Positions 48,001 to 60,125 of a DNA stretch of 64,000 nt are shown piece by piece. Numbering within the stretch: the first letter of the stretch is position 1; the number at the start of each line of letters is the position of its first letter. The notes below the pieces were generated by a model. The model was given only the letters and a program-made list of their open reading frames with translations. It was not told where the DNA came from and searched no databases. The position numbers and the translations under genes are program-made. The stretch lies in NCBI GenBank assembly GCA_036785705.1, contig JAWUZG010000071.1, positions 248,001 to 312,000 of the forward strand, written 5' to 3'. Source of the stretch: Acanthornis magna (taxonomy: Eukaryota; Chordata; Aves; Passeriformes; Acanthizidae).

Positions 48001-51000
48001 GATACAGTATTTTTCCAAATATGTGTAAAAATCAAATCTTTGTTAAGTGTTTCAAATGAAAGACTATTTTAACTTTTTTAAGTCACTTTCTTAATTATGA
48101 CCGTTGAAGTTTTCACACTATTATCATATAGTTTATGAAAATATTAGAATATTTACCAAATGTTAACAAACCCCAAATTCCTATAAATGCAATTTTACAA
48201 TAATGCAAGGATTTTCTTTTAAAAGTGTACAGTTTAAAATGAAATATGGGTATTTTTTAATTCTTAAAATAAAATTAGCACTTGCTAATTGGAATTTACT
48301 TAATATTTCATTTCTGTTTTTTAACAAGCAAGTTGAGTAACCCAAGAAATCAGTCTGATCATAAAGTCTTGGACAAAAACTCCCTTAGGTACTTCAAAGC
48401 CATAACTGCATCTCCAGCTATCTGGATTTTAAAGAAACAAAATTAAATTTTTACATATGCTGAAGAATAGCACTTGTACTTTTTCAGTCAGGGTAGGTAG
48501 AAAACATTTCTGAGGACAGATGGGATATCAGACCTTTGCAGTTTACACTTTCTGGCTACAGTTGTACCTGTACATCTGTACAGAAATTTCATGACAGATG
48601 CTTAATGTCCATATGGAAAAAAAAATCACAATTAAATACATGAGAAGTTTTTAATTAACCTGCATGACACTCCTGCAAAGGTTTCCAGTTTATAAAACAT
48701 TATTGTTATTTTACAGTTAGTTCTCGACTATTCACTATTATATTCAGTGTTTCAGAGTAGGTTCATTTCACTCTTAATCTGCTTCTTATATTCTTCTTTC
48801 TAAAGGTACTTTGCAAATAAATCCCAAAGGAATGATACATATTGAACTGGCATCTTGGTAGCAGACATATGTTTGAAATACACTGTAGACTGAAATAGAA
48901 GGCATCTTAATTGATATCTGCAAAGACTATCTCCGTGGTTATGAGACTGCCAAAGAAAATACATTCTCACAGTGCAGCTAAAAAGACCTTTTGGTGCTTG
49001 CAAACAGAAATGTGCAAAGGCAGGAAAATCCATTGCTGGGGGTTTGACATTTGCTTCTATTTCAATTTGGAAGGAAATCTAAAAATTACAAAGGTCTCGG
49101 TGGCAAAAAGATTTCATTATGAATTAAATTGCAGCCTGATTACAATATTTAGTTTAAAAAATTGTAAATTGTATTTTAAATCCGTGTAAAAATGCAAATT
49201 TTTATAATTTAGAAATAATTTAATATCTAAAAAGTGGTTTTATTCTTATTTTACTATTCTTATATTCTCAGGTTTTCGTTTTACACTAGACTTTATTTTA
49301 AATTTATTTACTTAAATACACTCATTTTTTCTACCTTTTTGAGTCTTATTGTAAGAAAAATTGCTTCTGACATAGAGCTTATTTTTCTCTTCAGAGTGCC
49401 TTTTCTTTAGAGGTTTCATAGCAAGCTTTAAAACTTTGAACTACAAAATTAGATGAGCCTTCATCACACCTTAGGTAGACATCTGTTTTTACTGTGGCAG
49501 CTTGGTTCCATTTTGCTGCTGTAATAAAACAGCTGCGACTGTAACTAGTAGTGAATGACCACCTTACTTTCTTGTTCCATGTACTACTTCTCTTATTTGA
49601 TGTTAAAATGGAGCAGTTTTACACATTCATTCAAGGTGTCATAATTTATTGCAACAGATGAGATATTTAAAAGCAGAAATTAAAATGGAACATTTAAAAT
49701 GCTGTTCAGAGCTTCTATTTAGACTTTTCAAGCTACATTTTAAAATGTAAAAAATAAAATATATGAGGGCTGTGATTCAGAAACTATTGAAACCCAGAGG
49801 AGCTCGTTCCTGGAGCAGTGTGATGTATGTTAAGGACTATGAACTGTGAAAGCCTGGCTGTGCTGGGGGGCTGGGATTTCTGTGGCACCCAGTTTTCCAC
49901 GGAGGTGGCTTATGGTTCCTGAATGTCAGGCAGCCCAGCTGACTCAGGAGCTGAGGCAATTGCAGAGAAGGTCTCTAATCTGTCACAAAACAGGGCTTCT
50001 CTCCAAGGGGAAGATAATGAAATGGATGCATTCCTACAGCATATGTAATTCTTCCAAAAATTCGGTATTTTTTAATGGGAAAATGTTGTGTTCCTAACCA
50101 GCTCGCCTAGGGAGGTAGCTGTGTAATCTCTCTGTAACACCCAGTAAACTTGTTTATTCGCTGTAGTGTAAGGGTCGTACATCCATACACATCCATTGTA
50201 ACATCCATATGCTCATGCTATGATTTAATGTATCCCTCTGCTTACAGCTCATTACTGTGGACTCTCATTAAGACTGAAGTCCACACGATTGGCTATCCCA
50301 CATCACAGTAAGATTGATTCTAAAATGTAAAAAAAAAGCGTTTCTGTTTAAAACAAGTTTCCAAATTATTTCCTCCAGAGTGATGCCATACTGTCCTTCC
50401 TCTGCAGAAAATTAGAAGATTTCCTCTGGGGCTTAGTTTAAAATTTGGCTTGCAGAAATCATAATAGCCCTGTGGTGGTCACTAAGAAAAAGATTCTGAT
50501 ATGCAATGTAAAATATCTACTTTTTAACTGAAATTTAATGACAAACACCAATACTTTGGTCTCACACTCTGGTGAGTTCAACTTTTTCCTTCCAGATGTA
50601 TATCAATTACAGCTCTGGCTTTTAGTGTTCAGTTCTTTTGATTAGGAGTACACTATTATAAATCTGGAGAGCACTTTTTATTCCTGGTGTCAACTGACAC
50701 ATCAATTGTCACATAAATATTAACAAAACTTTCAGTTTCAATTCAGTTACTGCTAGGACTTCTTATTAACCTTTCCTAAATGTAGCTATTGTGGCTTCTA
50801 GCTCTTAGAAAAATTGATGCTTTATTAAAAGACAATATTAATATGTGGCCAAAGGCTAGTCTTTGTAGGCAAATGCACTGCTACTTTTATCACTACATTT
50901 GCAAAGAACAAAATTCCAATTATCAGCATGGCAAACAAAAATAATAAATAAATTGAACAAAAGCCTCATATTGCTGATTTCTTGGTGCCCCAATTCTTCA

Positions 51001-51868
51001 AAGCAAGAAAGTTCTTTAAGATGTGACTAGGATGACAGTATCCCAAAACATGACATTTTTAGGAGAAAATAAATGGCAGCCTCTAAAAATCTAGAGGAGG
51101 AGGATAGAGTAACTTAATTGGAGAGAATGACTGCCTATAAAAAGAAGTTTTACTCCTAAATTACCTTTAATGAGAGGTTGAAAGAGCAATGAAATCACAA
51201 AAGAATATCTAGTCTTCACTGTTGTGACACTTCAGGGAAATGTATAACATACTTTCTTCCCACCAGTCAGCCAATTCTCCAGGCAGTTGTACATTATGCA
51301 ACAGAACTCGGCTATGACAAGAAGATAGTAATATGATTTCATTAAAAATTACTGAATGAGTCAGGTTAGGTCCCCATAAATAAAGATGCTCTTTAAAATG
51401 TCCTACATATATGTAGGAATAGACAAAACCTCTGTACATATTATTTATAATGTGTTACACTAGTACTGTGACGCTGACCTCAACTTGTCTGGGGACTACC
51501 TTGTACTGGGCAGTGGATCAAAACATTGTGACATCCTGTGACCTGTCTAAATAGTGTTTTAAACCTGTGTTTGAAGATCTGCGTCTTTTCAGTCAGGGGG
51601 AGCTAACATGCACTGCTGGTTTATTTCAGATGCAAAACTCATTGCTATCACTGACAATTTTCATGCCAATGTTGAGCTGCTACCCTGTGCTCAACAGTGT
51701 GCTAAAAAAACCAAAACAAACCTAAACTTATTAAGTGGAGGTGTTTTTTCCTATAAATGAACACAACCATTATTATGCAATCTTTTTTAATTTATCTTGT
51801 TTCTAAAGCTGACATTGAGGTAACGATCTTGGACTACAAATGAGTGATCTGATCTAGAGTCAAATACT
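45100..51868. other. long unique AT-rich stretch, no gene seen
   Basis: Almost 7 kb without a recognisable repeat or gene. Frames reach only 92 codons (48911-49189). The part at 46240-46480 is high-complexity sequence free of repeats and could hold a conserved non-coding element, which cannot be tested here. Confidence 0.4.
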
Positions 51869-53085
51869 CACAGAATCATTGAGATTGAGAAAGGGAACTC
51901 TGGAGGTCATCTAGACATCAGGGACATCTAGACACAGTTGCCCAGGATTAAATCCAGACTGTTTTTAAATAACCCCAAGGACTCCACAGGCCCCTGAGTG
52001 ACCTGTGTCAGTGCTTAGTCTGTTACAGTAGAAATGTTACAGTAGAAATGTGTGTCCTGTGCTCACAGGGAACCTTGTGTACTTCAGTTTGTATCCATTG
52101 CCTCTGCTTCTGGCATGGGCATCTGGAAAGACCCTGGTTTTGTCCTCTGTGCCATCCCTTCAGACACATGGATCAGATTCCCCCTGAGTCTTCTCCAGGC
52201 CAAAATCCTGGCTTTCTCAGCATTTTCTCACAGAAGAGATGTTTCTGTCCTTTAATCACCTTTGGCGCCCTTTTTGAAATTCATGAAATTCTTGTCAGCC
52301 CATGTCTCCAGCCAGCTGAGGTCTCTCTGGATGGCAGCAGGACCCTCTGGCATATCAACTACTCTTCCTAGTTTTGTGTTATCAGCAAACTTGCTGAGGA
52401 TACGCTCTGCCCCAGAATGCTAATCATTAATGAAGGTGTTAAATAGGACTTGAACCAGCATTCACCCCCGGGGTATACCTATTACAAGTATAAACTAGAC
52501 TTCGTGCCACTGATCGTCCTCTTCTGAGCCTTACTTGTTTGCAGTTCACCTCTCCCTCTCCCCATCCTGTCAATTCCTCTTTATGAGACTAGTGCCCTGG
52601 ATCCTTCTTCTTGCCCTTCATGATGATATGAGCAATGCTTGTTTTCCGCCAGTTCTCACTGCACTTCTAATCATGATTGATTGAAGGTTTTTGAGAAAGG
52701 CCTTGCAATGACACATGCCAGCTCTGTCATTACCTGTGAGCGTATTCTGTCAGGGTCAAATTTGCTCAAGTATTCCCTATCCTGATTCTCTGCTACCAGG
52801 GCTACATTTTCCTTACTCCCCCACATTTCTTGAACCTGGGATTCCTAAAGACTGGACTTACTTGTAAAGACTGAGGAAAGCATTCAGTACCTTGGCCTTT
52901 TCTTCAGCAATGCCCACATTTTTTCTAGTCTTCCTTTTGTCACCTACATACTTTTAGAAGCCCTTTTGGCTGCCTTTGACAATCCTTGCCAAATTCAATT
53001 GCATTTGGGCTTTGGCTCATCTCATTCCTACGTGCCCAGACAGAGTGTCTGCATTCCTCCCAAGCCCTAAATTCCTCACAAAACC
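51869..53085 (-). mobile_element. long degraded CR1 LINE with reverse transcriptase remnants
   Basis: The antisense CR1 3' end ('cacagaatcattgagattga', 'ctctggaggtcatctagac') is followed in order by 'cttctccaggccaaaatcct' near 52190 and then antisense pol. The reverse complement of about 52340-52395 reads Val-Asp-Met-Pro-Glu-Gly, then Leu-Ser-Lys-Phe-Ala-Asp-Asn. This is the RT catalytic box, normally Phe-Ala-Asp-Asp, with the second Asp changed to Asn (codons within 52378-52389). Further upstream pol blocks follow: 'gactggacttacttgtaaag' at 52850, 'ccttggccttttcttcagca' near 52890, and 'ttggcatttgggctttgg'-like sequence near 53005. Many stops and indels: non-autonomous. An internal 14-bp duplication lies at 52021-52048. 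Confidence 0.85.
52021..52048. repeat. 14-bp exact tandem duplication within CR1
   Basis: 'tgttacagtagaaa' occurs twice in direct succession. It is absent from the CR1 pattern I know, so it probably arose by slippage after insertion. Confidence 0.9.
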
Positions 53086-56000
53086 TATATTTATGTTGCT
53101 AAATAGAAAACAGTGAGACAGACAAATAAACTGTCAGCTATCTGTATTCCTTGTTGTCATGCTTCTACATACTGTCTAGTCACTAATGGTGACTAATTTT
53201 CTCTGAGACATGGTCTGTGGATAAAGAATGAGCCCAGGACCATCCCCAGTATGCAGCATTTTCAAGACTGCAGCAGGTATTGAAGTTTTACCCATATTTC
53301 CTTGTTTATTCCAAAAGCTTCTCCATCTCTAATGCACTCATATACCTTCCCGGCTTACCCCTTGGCATGTAACATACACTTGCAATATTGTGTTAGGAAA
53401 AAAACCCACTGTAGTAGGCTTCAACACTGCATTTTGAATAAAAAACCCCCCACACATAAAACATAGCATCATTTGCTACTCGGAAACAGCACAGAATTAA
53501 GAACAGACATTGGGCCAAGTGCTAAGAGATGTGAATGTGGGAGGTCTGTGTTCCTTGGCCTCAGATCTGAAAAAAAAAAATCATAGACTGGAGGTGTTTA
53601 ACTATGTAAGTGTAGTCTAACAGATCTCAGGTCCCTTCATGACATATTTTGGTCAGCAGATATGACTGAACTGAAATTCCTTCTGTAACAATACATAGAT
53701 TGCCCAATAGATCATTTTCCATTTGGTCTTCACACCTTCTTGCCTCACGGGTCTGCACAATCCTCAGCTTTTCTACTGTCAAAACCTTTTACAAGATCAT
53801 CTCTTCTATTTAGTTGATCAGAAAGCAACTTTTGCTTGTGTTGGACAGTGTACAGTATTACTCTGATGAAGACCATATGGAAAGGTAGGTTATTTTTCAT
53901 TAAATTTACTCTGATGTAATCTGGAATTGTGGCAGATATATTTACCATTAATGTTACATAAAAAGATCTCCATTCTGTTTTAACCAACCATTCAAGAAAA
54001 GCCTAATGGAGTTGACATCTTCCAAAGACTGGAATGGAATTGTTTTATATATTTGGAGATATTTTGGCATATTTTCCTGAAAAAGAGAGGCTGCAAATAA
54101 GAGAGTTGTATCAGGTAGAGATTTCATTATATTGATTTGATTTGTTACCATGAATACCTTCTTTGAAGGTTGGAATTGAGAAAATATTGTTGTGAATATC
54201 TTCTTTCTTTTTCTTTCTGTGTTTCATGTCAAAGATGTTTCTTCTTCCCTAATGATAAGGTCCCAGCCCTGAACTGACAGCACTAGATCAGAGAGTAGGT
54301 CTCAATTCTACTCATCTCATCTTCCTATTTGAGCAGCTGGTAGGTTCAAATCTCCATATCCCACACTTGTAACATCTAAGCCATTTCTTCTGAGAGTGTC
54401 ACGTGTCAAAAGTTCTGTGAAGAAGACTGGGCACCAGCTGACAATTTATTTTAATGTACATAAATGAGAAGTACATTGCACCTGACATTGCCTGCACTAG
54501 CAATAGAGGGAGGAAAATTATTAGGCTATGTCAGCTGATGGCTCTGACTTCCTTGCTTTTGGACTGTCAGAATGCCAAAAGTAATTTCCCACTGGTCAGG
54601 CTGAACCCAGGAAGCAGTGAAATAATACTGACCAGAAAAGGGAAAACCTTTGAACGTCTGGTCAAAAAAACTGCTTCCACCTTTTACCAAAAAAAGATGC
54701 ATTTACAGCTGCCATTCATAAAAATGGTGCAAAGCCTCAGAGCTCGGTTTGACTCCTTGCTGACACTGGATGAGCAGGTAACATCAGTTTCCAAAAATGT
54801 CTATTTTCCTCTCCAGCTGGCTGGGAAAATTAATTCCCTTGTCTCTAATGTGAATTTTACTGCAGTAGTCTGCAGTTTTTCCTGATTCCCTTAAAGACTA
54901 TTTTAACTCTGTGGTTAGAAACCAAATGTCACTGTCAAAAGCTGGTTCCAGCTGACATGAAATTGCCTTTGTACCTTCCTTCTGCTTCTGGTCACTGAAG
55001 AAAAAAGATCTTTGTACAGAATTCCGTCATTGTGACTTTCTCTTCGAGTTTAATGTCTTCTTTCTGATCTTGAAAATCTTGAATACAGTTACCAAACAGA
55101 ACAGGATTTGACTCGGCAAATTCTACTACCACTCAGAAAAGAAATTAAAGTTAAAGCTGAGGACAAGCGTTATTTACCAAAGACAATGCCAAAGTGAGGC
55201 TCTGAAGACTTGAAGTGCGTGTCAAGCCTATCTGTTCTGGTTAACAGCTTTCCTTTTCTAGACACATTCTCCAGTATTTGTAACCTCACAAAATTTGTTT
55301 CCAGGCTTCTTACCATGGCTTTCTCTTTTCTTCTAATTTCCAAGTAAAACCTTATTTAAAGAGGTTTTTTCTTTCTGAAGAAGGAAGTATTAAAGTCTTT
55401 TAGAAGTTCACTAATTTCTGCATTATTGTCATTGGTTTTATGGGGAAGGTGAAGAGATGCTGAGATAAAGTAGAAAATATTTGGTAGAAAAAAATAAAGC
55501 TTTTGGTAAGTCAGGCAGAGAACTGTAAAAATTTCAGAGATTGATAAAGTAGTGGAGTAAATGAAGTCAGTGTCATTGCAGCTGGATTTCAATGCTGATA
55601 AATATGTAACAATACCATAGGGGAAAACTGAAGTACTTTAGAAGAGTCTAAATGAACAGCACCAGGAATGTTTAGAGAATTTGATGTCACTGCAAATATG
55701 CTGGTGAGGACCTTTGTTCAAGAGAGTTAGACAGGAATCAGATGAAGGATAACCTAAGCCACTAGGGATTGTAAGAACTGGGAAATTTTATTAAAAAAAT
55801 GTTATTGCCATTACAGAATTCATTGCTATGCTTGTTATTGACATTACATAATTAATTTATATGTTTGTCTGAGATACTTTACATGAAATTGGCCACTCCA
55901 TCTTAAAAACAAAAAAGAATTAGGCAGAACAAAAAGAGAACCAGAATTGCATGATGAAATTATCAAACATGTGACTATAAAAGCTGTTTATATAAAGAGA

Positions 56001-58559
56001 AAATCAAAGGCTATTTTGCTTATCATAGAAAACAGCCTGTTATGGCACTAGATAAAAGAACATAAAGAATGAAACAGAAACTACGTGATTGCAGCTTCTG
56101 TTCTCCTAGCTCTTAAAAACATGAAACATATAAACAAACTGAAATCTAAGGAGTCTAAAATTCATTAAAAGTAATACTTTTCTACATAGCTCATTGCAAA
56201 CTTTTTTTGACATAGGATGCCCTTAGTATCCTCACAGAAAAAGGAAAGGAAAATATGAGAGAAGAAAATAGGATATTTGAATTGAAAGGATTAATTGGAT
56301 TTGAAACAACAGCTTCAGAATAAGTAATAAACATTGCGCCTCAGTAATTACGGTGGTTTCTACTCCAAGACTCACTTCTGTTTACTCATTAATGTGAAGT
56401 ATCTGACATAGCCATTATTGGAAACATATCTGTTACAATTTTGAAATGCTTGTCTTGTATATCACTGATACAAACAAATAATTATTGGTACAGATGGCAA
56501 AAAAAGATTAGAACTTGCTTTGACACTGATGATGGAAAAAATCTTCCTGAATACAAATCCATCTGTTAGATGCATCTTAATGATTGGTATGCAGTTGACA
56601 GCTAAAAGAAAGAGGAAAAGTTTAACACAGTAGTTTAATTTGATTACTGTGTTTAATATTCTGAATTTTACCACTTTTTTGCAGTTTACACATCAATTTT
56701 ATCTTGCCCTAAATCAGATGGCAGATACAATGGGATGTCTTCATACAACTAGAACAATAATGGATCTTGATTGTCAAAATATAAACAAGCATAGTGAATT
56801 ACTTCAGTTTTTCTTAGAGAGCTGAGCATGTCTGAATAACAATATTGACTTTGTCTCATGTTATTGCATGTTAAAAGCAAACCTGAACTTTATCTATTAC
56901 CAATACAACGATCAGATAAGGAATTTCCCCAGCTCCCTTAGCCATATCTGCAGATCCCATTGGGACAGCAAGAAAAAAATACCTCTAAACTATTTCTCAC
57001 TGTTTAATAAAACTGTGATCCAAATCTCCTCATGTAGGTTTCCAGGGGATACAAGGCTGCCAAATCTTTTTACTTAAGTAAATGGTCTTAAAATGGTGGG
57101 TCTGTAAATAATCAAATAGATGTTATATTCTTGTCAGTCACTCAGTGAACCAAATGGGGCATTTTAATTACTTCACATAACATTTTTGTAACAGCAAATC
57201 CCCTCATCCCTGCCTACTCTGAGCTCTTTTCAGACCAGTTCAAATGAAAAATGAGATTTCCTACAGTACTTTATCTTAAAGCAATAAGGGGCATCAGTCC
57301 AATAAACCATTTATGCTTCATTCCAGATGTGTAGCATTTAAGGCACAATGGGATTGTGTAATGCAATTAAGGGAGTTTGATCAAGAGACCAGACAAACAA
57401 AACATTCAGTGGTAATAACTTGATAATATCCTCCTCCCTCCAAGCCCTGTGAGATCTTCTCCCCTTAAAGAAGTCAGCTAAATAAGGTGGGTGCCCCAGA
57501 ATAGCTATCCCAGAAATGCAGTGTTGAGAAGCTCCAAAACTTTCTTGGTCAGGAAAAGAAAACTCTTCTAGAATTTTTTGGGTGTAGGAGGTGTTTGCTC
57601 CAGAATTAGAAAGAAAAAAATAAAACTGAAAAAAAGCCACCTATAGCAATGAAATATTCTTTTGAAGAAGCTTAAGAGGCAACACTTAGTGTTCACATGA
57701 ATGAAGTTGTTTCAATATTCATCCTTTAACCACAGGGAAGGAGTCTGCATCCTAGAATACACCAGATGATGACAGCACACAGAATAGATTCTGCTATAAT
57801 TTGATTGTAAGTGAACTGACAAATAAAACTTAATATTTGCGCAAAACCATATTTCTTCCTAATGGTTATAAAAATGACCAGTATGCCATCAGGGCCAAAT
57901 TCCATTTGAATTGCTCAGGCCATTAACTTATTTGAAGTCACTTGAACTAACAGGGTAGGTAAGGTAGCTGGGATTTGTTGTCTTTATTACCTCAATGATG
58001 TCGTCAATTATTACTTTGAAGAAGAGAGAGACCATAGCTGTTTTAAAGTCCCATGGGCAGAAATAAAAGACATTATTTATTGTAGGAGACACTAATGGCT
58101 TTTCATGGGCCAATTAATCTTTTTTATGGAAGGATAACACTAAAGTCAAACTACTGACAAGACCTAAACATAATGTAATTCCTGAAGGCCTTTCAAAATG
58201 GTTCTTAAGAGTTGAAGAGACAGTCTGAAATCAACAAAGCAAAATACAGTCAAATGTGTTAAGTGTTTGTAAAGAAAAAGCACAATACATAACAAGTGAT
58301 TTCTTATGGCAGAAATTGAAATTAATGACAAACTACACAGGACATAAGTTTAGGAGGCTACAAAGAGGACTGAATAAGTCTCATTCCAGGATGAAGGCTG
58401 TGTCCTTATCCAGGAAGTAACTAGGAAGTTGCTTTTTTGCAGGAAATGCAAGGGTTCCTCAGGATGGCTGTGCCCAGCTGCTTGCCAAACTACTAGGAAC
58501 ATATAGATCAACATGAAGGAATTGAGAGAAGAAAACAAGCATGAAAAGAGGTTTTGAAA
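53086..58559. other. long unique AT-rich stretch, no gene seen
   Basis: The ATG frame 54454-54885 (143 codons) is the longest ordinary frame in the window. It is basic, has no recognised domain, no signal peptide and no splice context, and is near the length chance gives. An acceptor-like 'ccacttttttgcag' (56671-56684) precedes an open stretch to 56825 but no donor was found. No repeat family was named. Confidence 0.4.
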
Positions 58560-58830
58560 CAATTAACTGATAGAAAAGGTAGAAAGAGTTGAATTTGTTT
58601 AATCTGGGAAACAAACATTTAGTGAGGGGACATAAGTAACTTCCAGTAGACAAAAGGTTGTAAAAAGAACAGTGACCAATGTGGTCTCCTTGATCACAAG
58701 AACTGGACAAACCGAAATAGATATCTGAGTCTAGTAAAGGAAATTTCAAATATAATGCTGTGGAATCTTTTATTGGATGTTTGCAGGATCAGCTCATGCA
58801 AGCACCTACTAAGTATGGTAAAGGCATTTT
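58560..58830 (+). mobile_element. old, diverged CR1 fragment
   Basis: Sense-like CR1 phrases in the expected order: 'agagttgaatttgtttaatc', 'agtaacttccagtagac' followed by 'aaaggttgtaaaaaga', 'ctccttgatcacaagaact', 'cttttattggatgtttgcag' and 'gatcagctcatgcaagcacc'. The 3' tail is not clear. Much more diverged than the other copies, so either an older family or an older insertion. Confidence 0.55.
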
Positions 58831-59407
58831 TAAGTTTTTCCAAGTAACAGGGTGAACAGATACTTTTTAATGCCTTCTCTTTTTAATTTTAAAATTTACA
58901 ATGGGTCTATGTAACAAAAATTCCTATTGATACCATGTCATATGTAAGAACACATTAAGAAGCATGAAATTGAAATTTTAAAAACTCAAGTGCCTGTATA
59001 TTTCTGCAGATATCACACTCTTAAGTGCAAGAAAGTGTCTGGGGTCTTTTTAATTTCTATATTATTTGAAAGTTTCAGTGGAAAAAAATTAATTGTTTGC
59101 CTACTGATTCATGTTATTTTAATAAAAATGAATTTTTCTTTCAAGCATTATTTCAAATATGTTGAGTTCATATTTTTCATCATTTCTTCAATTGTATTTT
59201 TGAACATTTGGTTTTCAAGCTTACTTAGAGAAATGAAAATTATATTATATGATAAATTTATCCAAGATCCTTTAAAAGCTTAATTTTCATAGCTCTATAT
59301 TAAGGGCAAGACTACAACACTTGCAGTTTTCTTGATAAGATATGCAACTTCGTCTAACGCAGAAGTCATTTAGAAGTTGTAAAAAAAGCTCTTTGATTGA
59401 GTGTGTG
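58831..59407. other. unique AT-rich spacer
   Basis: The 97-codon frame 58990-59283 is hydrophobic and Phe/Ile-rich, as expected from AT-rich DNA. Not called. Confidence 0.35.
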
Positions 59408-59462
59408 ATCATAGAATTTGGGTTGGAAGGGACCTTAAAGATCACCTAGTAATCTTCTGACC
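59408..59462 (-). mobile_element. very short CR1 3'-end fragment
   Basis: 'atcatagaatttgggttgga' and 'agggaccttaaagatcacct' are an exact-looking antisense CR1 terminus. Only about 55 bases remain, an extreme 5' truncation. Confidence 0.88.
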
Positions 59463-59882
59463 TCACGTTTGTCGAATTCACTTACTGTAAATATTTTATA
59501 AATATTTTTCATCATCCATAATTCTTATAGGCTGTTATGTCCCAAACATCCTAATTGTATGTCCAGCTGTGTGAAGCTGACAACATAGTCTATGTTAATC
59601 TTGTCCGTTTAGAGTCTTCTGTGTGATGTATTGAATCTTTTCAGTGTTTATCCTTCTGAATGGAAGTTTAAGGGAGATGTAATGTTCTTCTGAAAATGAG
59701 TATTTACTGCCTATATAGGAAGTCTTGAAATACTGAGGACTGCAAGCTGGTCTATTACCTTTGGCAGAAAGCTCAGTCTTTTTGATAAAACTTCTTATGC
59801 TAACTTCAGTATTATTTCAGTAAATATTTACAATATTTTATTTTAATTATTAATTTTAAAAAGAGATATTTCATTTCATGGA
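59463..59882. other. unique AT-rich spacer
   Basis: Nothing recognised. Confidence 0.35.
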
Positions 59883-59898
59883 TTTTTTTTTTTTTTTT
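59883..59898. repeat. poly-T run (16)
   Basis: Uninterrupted T16. Confidence 0.85.
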
Positions 59899-59986
59899 AC
59901 AATTCCTTTTTCTTGCGAACATACATTTATGTAGTGGGATTAATTTTGATTTATGACACAATTCTGAACATATAGGGATTTGTTCA

Positions 59987-60012
59987 GATACTGATGAAAG
60001 ATACTAATGAAA
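59987..60012. repeat. two-copy 13-bp tandem repeat
   Basis: 'gatactgatgaaa' followed by the same unit with one substitution. Confidence 0.8.
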
Positions 60013-60104
60013 GATAATTTTGATTTTGACCCACAGTTAAGTTTTCTATATTGTGATAAAACTGATTCTTCATACTTTGAAATAATCAGTCTTTTATTGT
60101 TGTG

Positions 60105-60125
60105 TAGCTGATAGCTGATAGCTGA
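60105..60125. repeat. (TAGCTGA)3
   Basis: Three exact heptamer copies. Confidence 0.9.

Noticed and set aside
54454..54885. 143-codon ATG frame
   Set aside because: Near the chance maximum for 64 kb of AT-rich DNA; no domain, signal peptide or splice context recognised.
56671..56825. Acceptor-like site followed by an open frame of about 46 codons
   Set aside because: No donor before the in-frame stop and no recognised homology.
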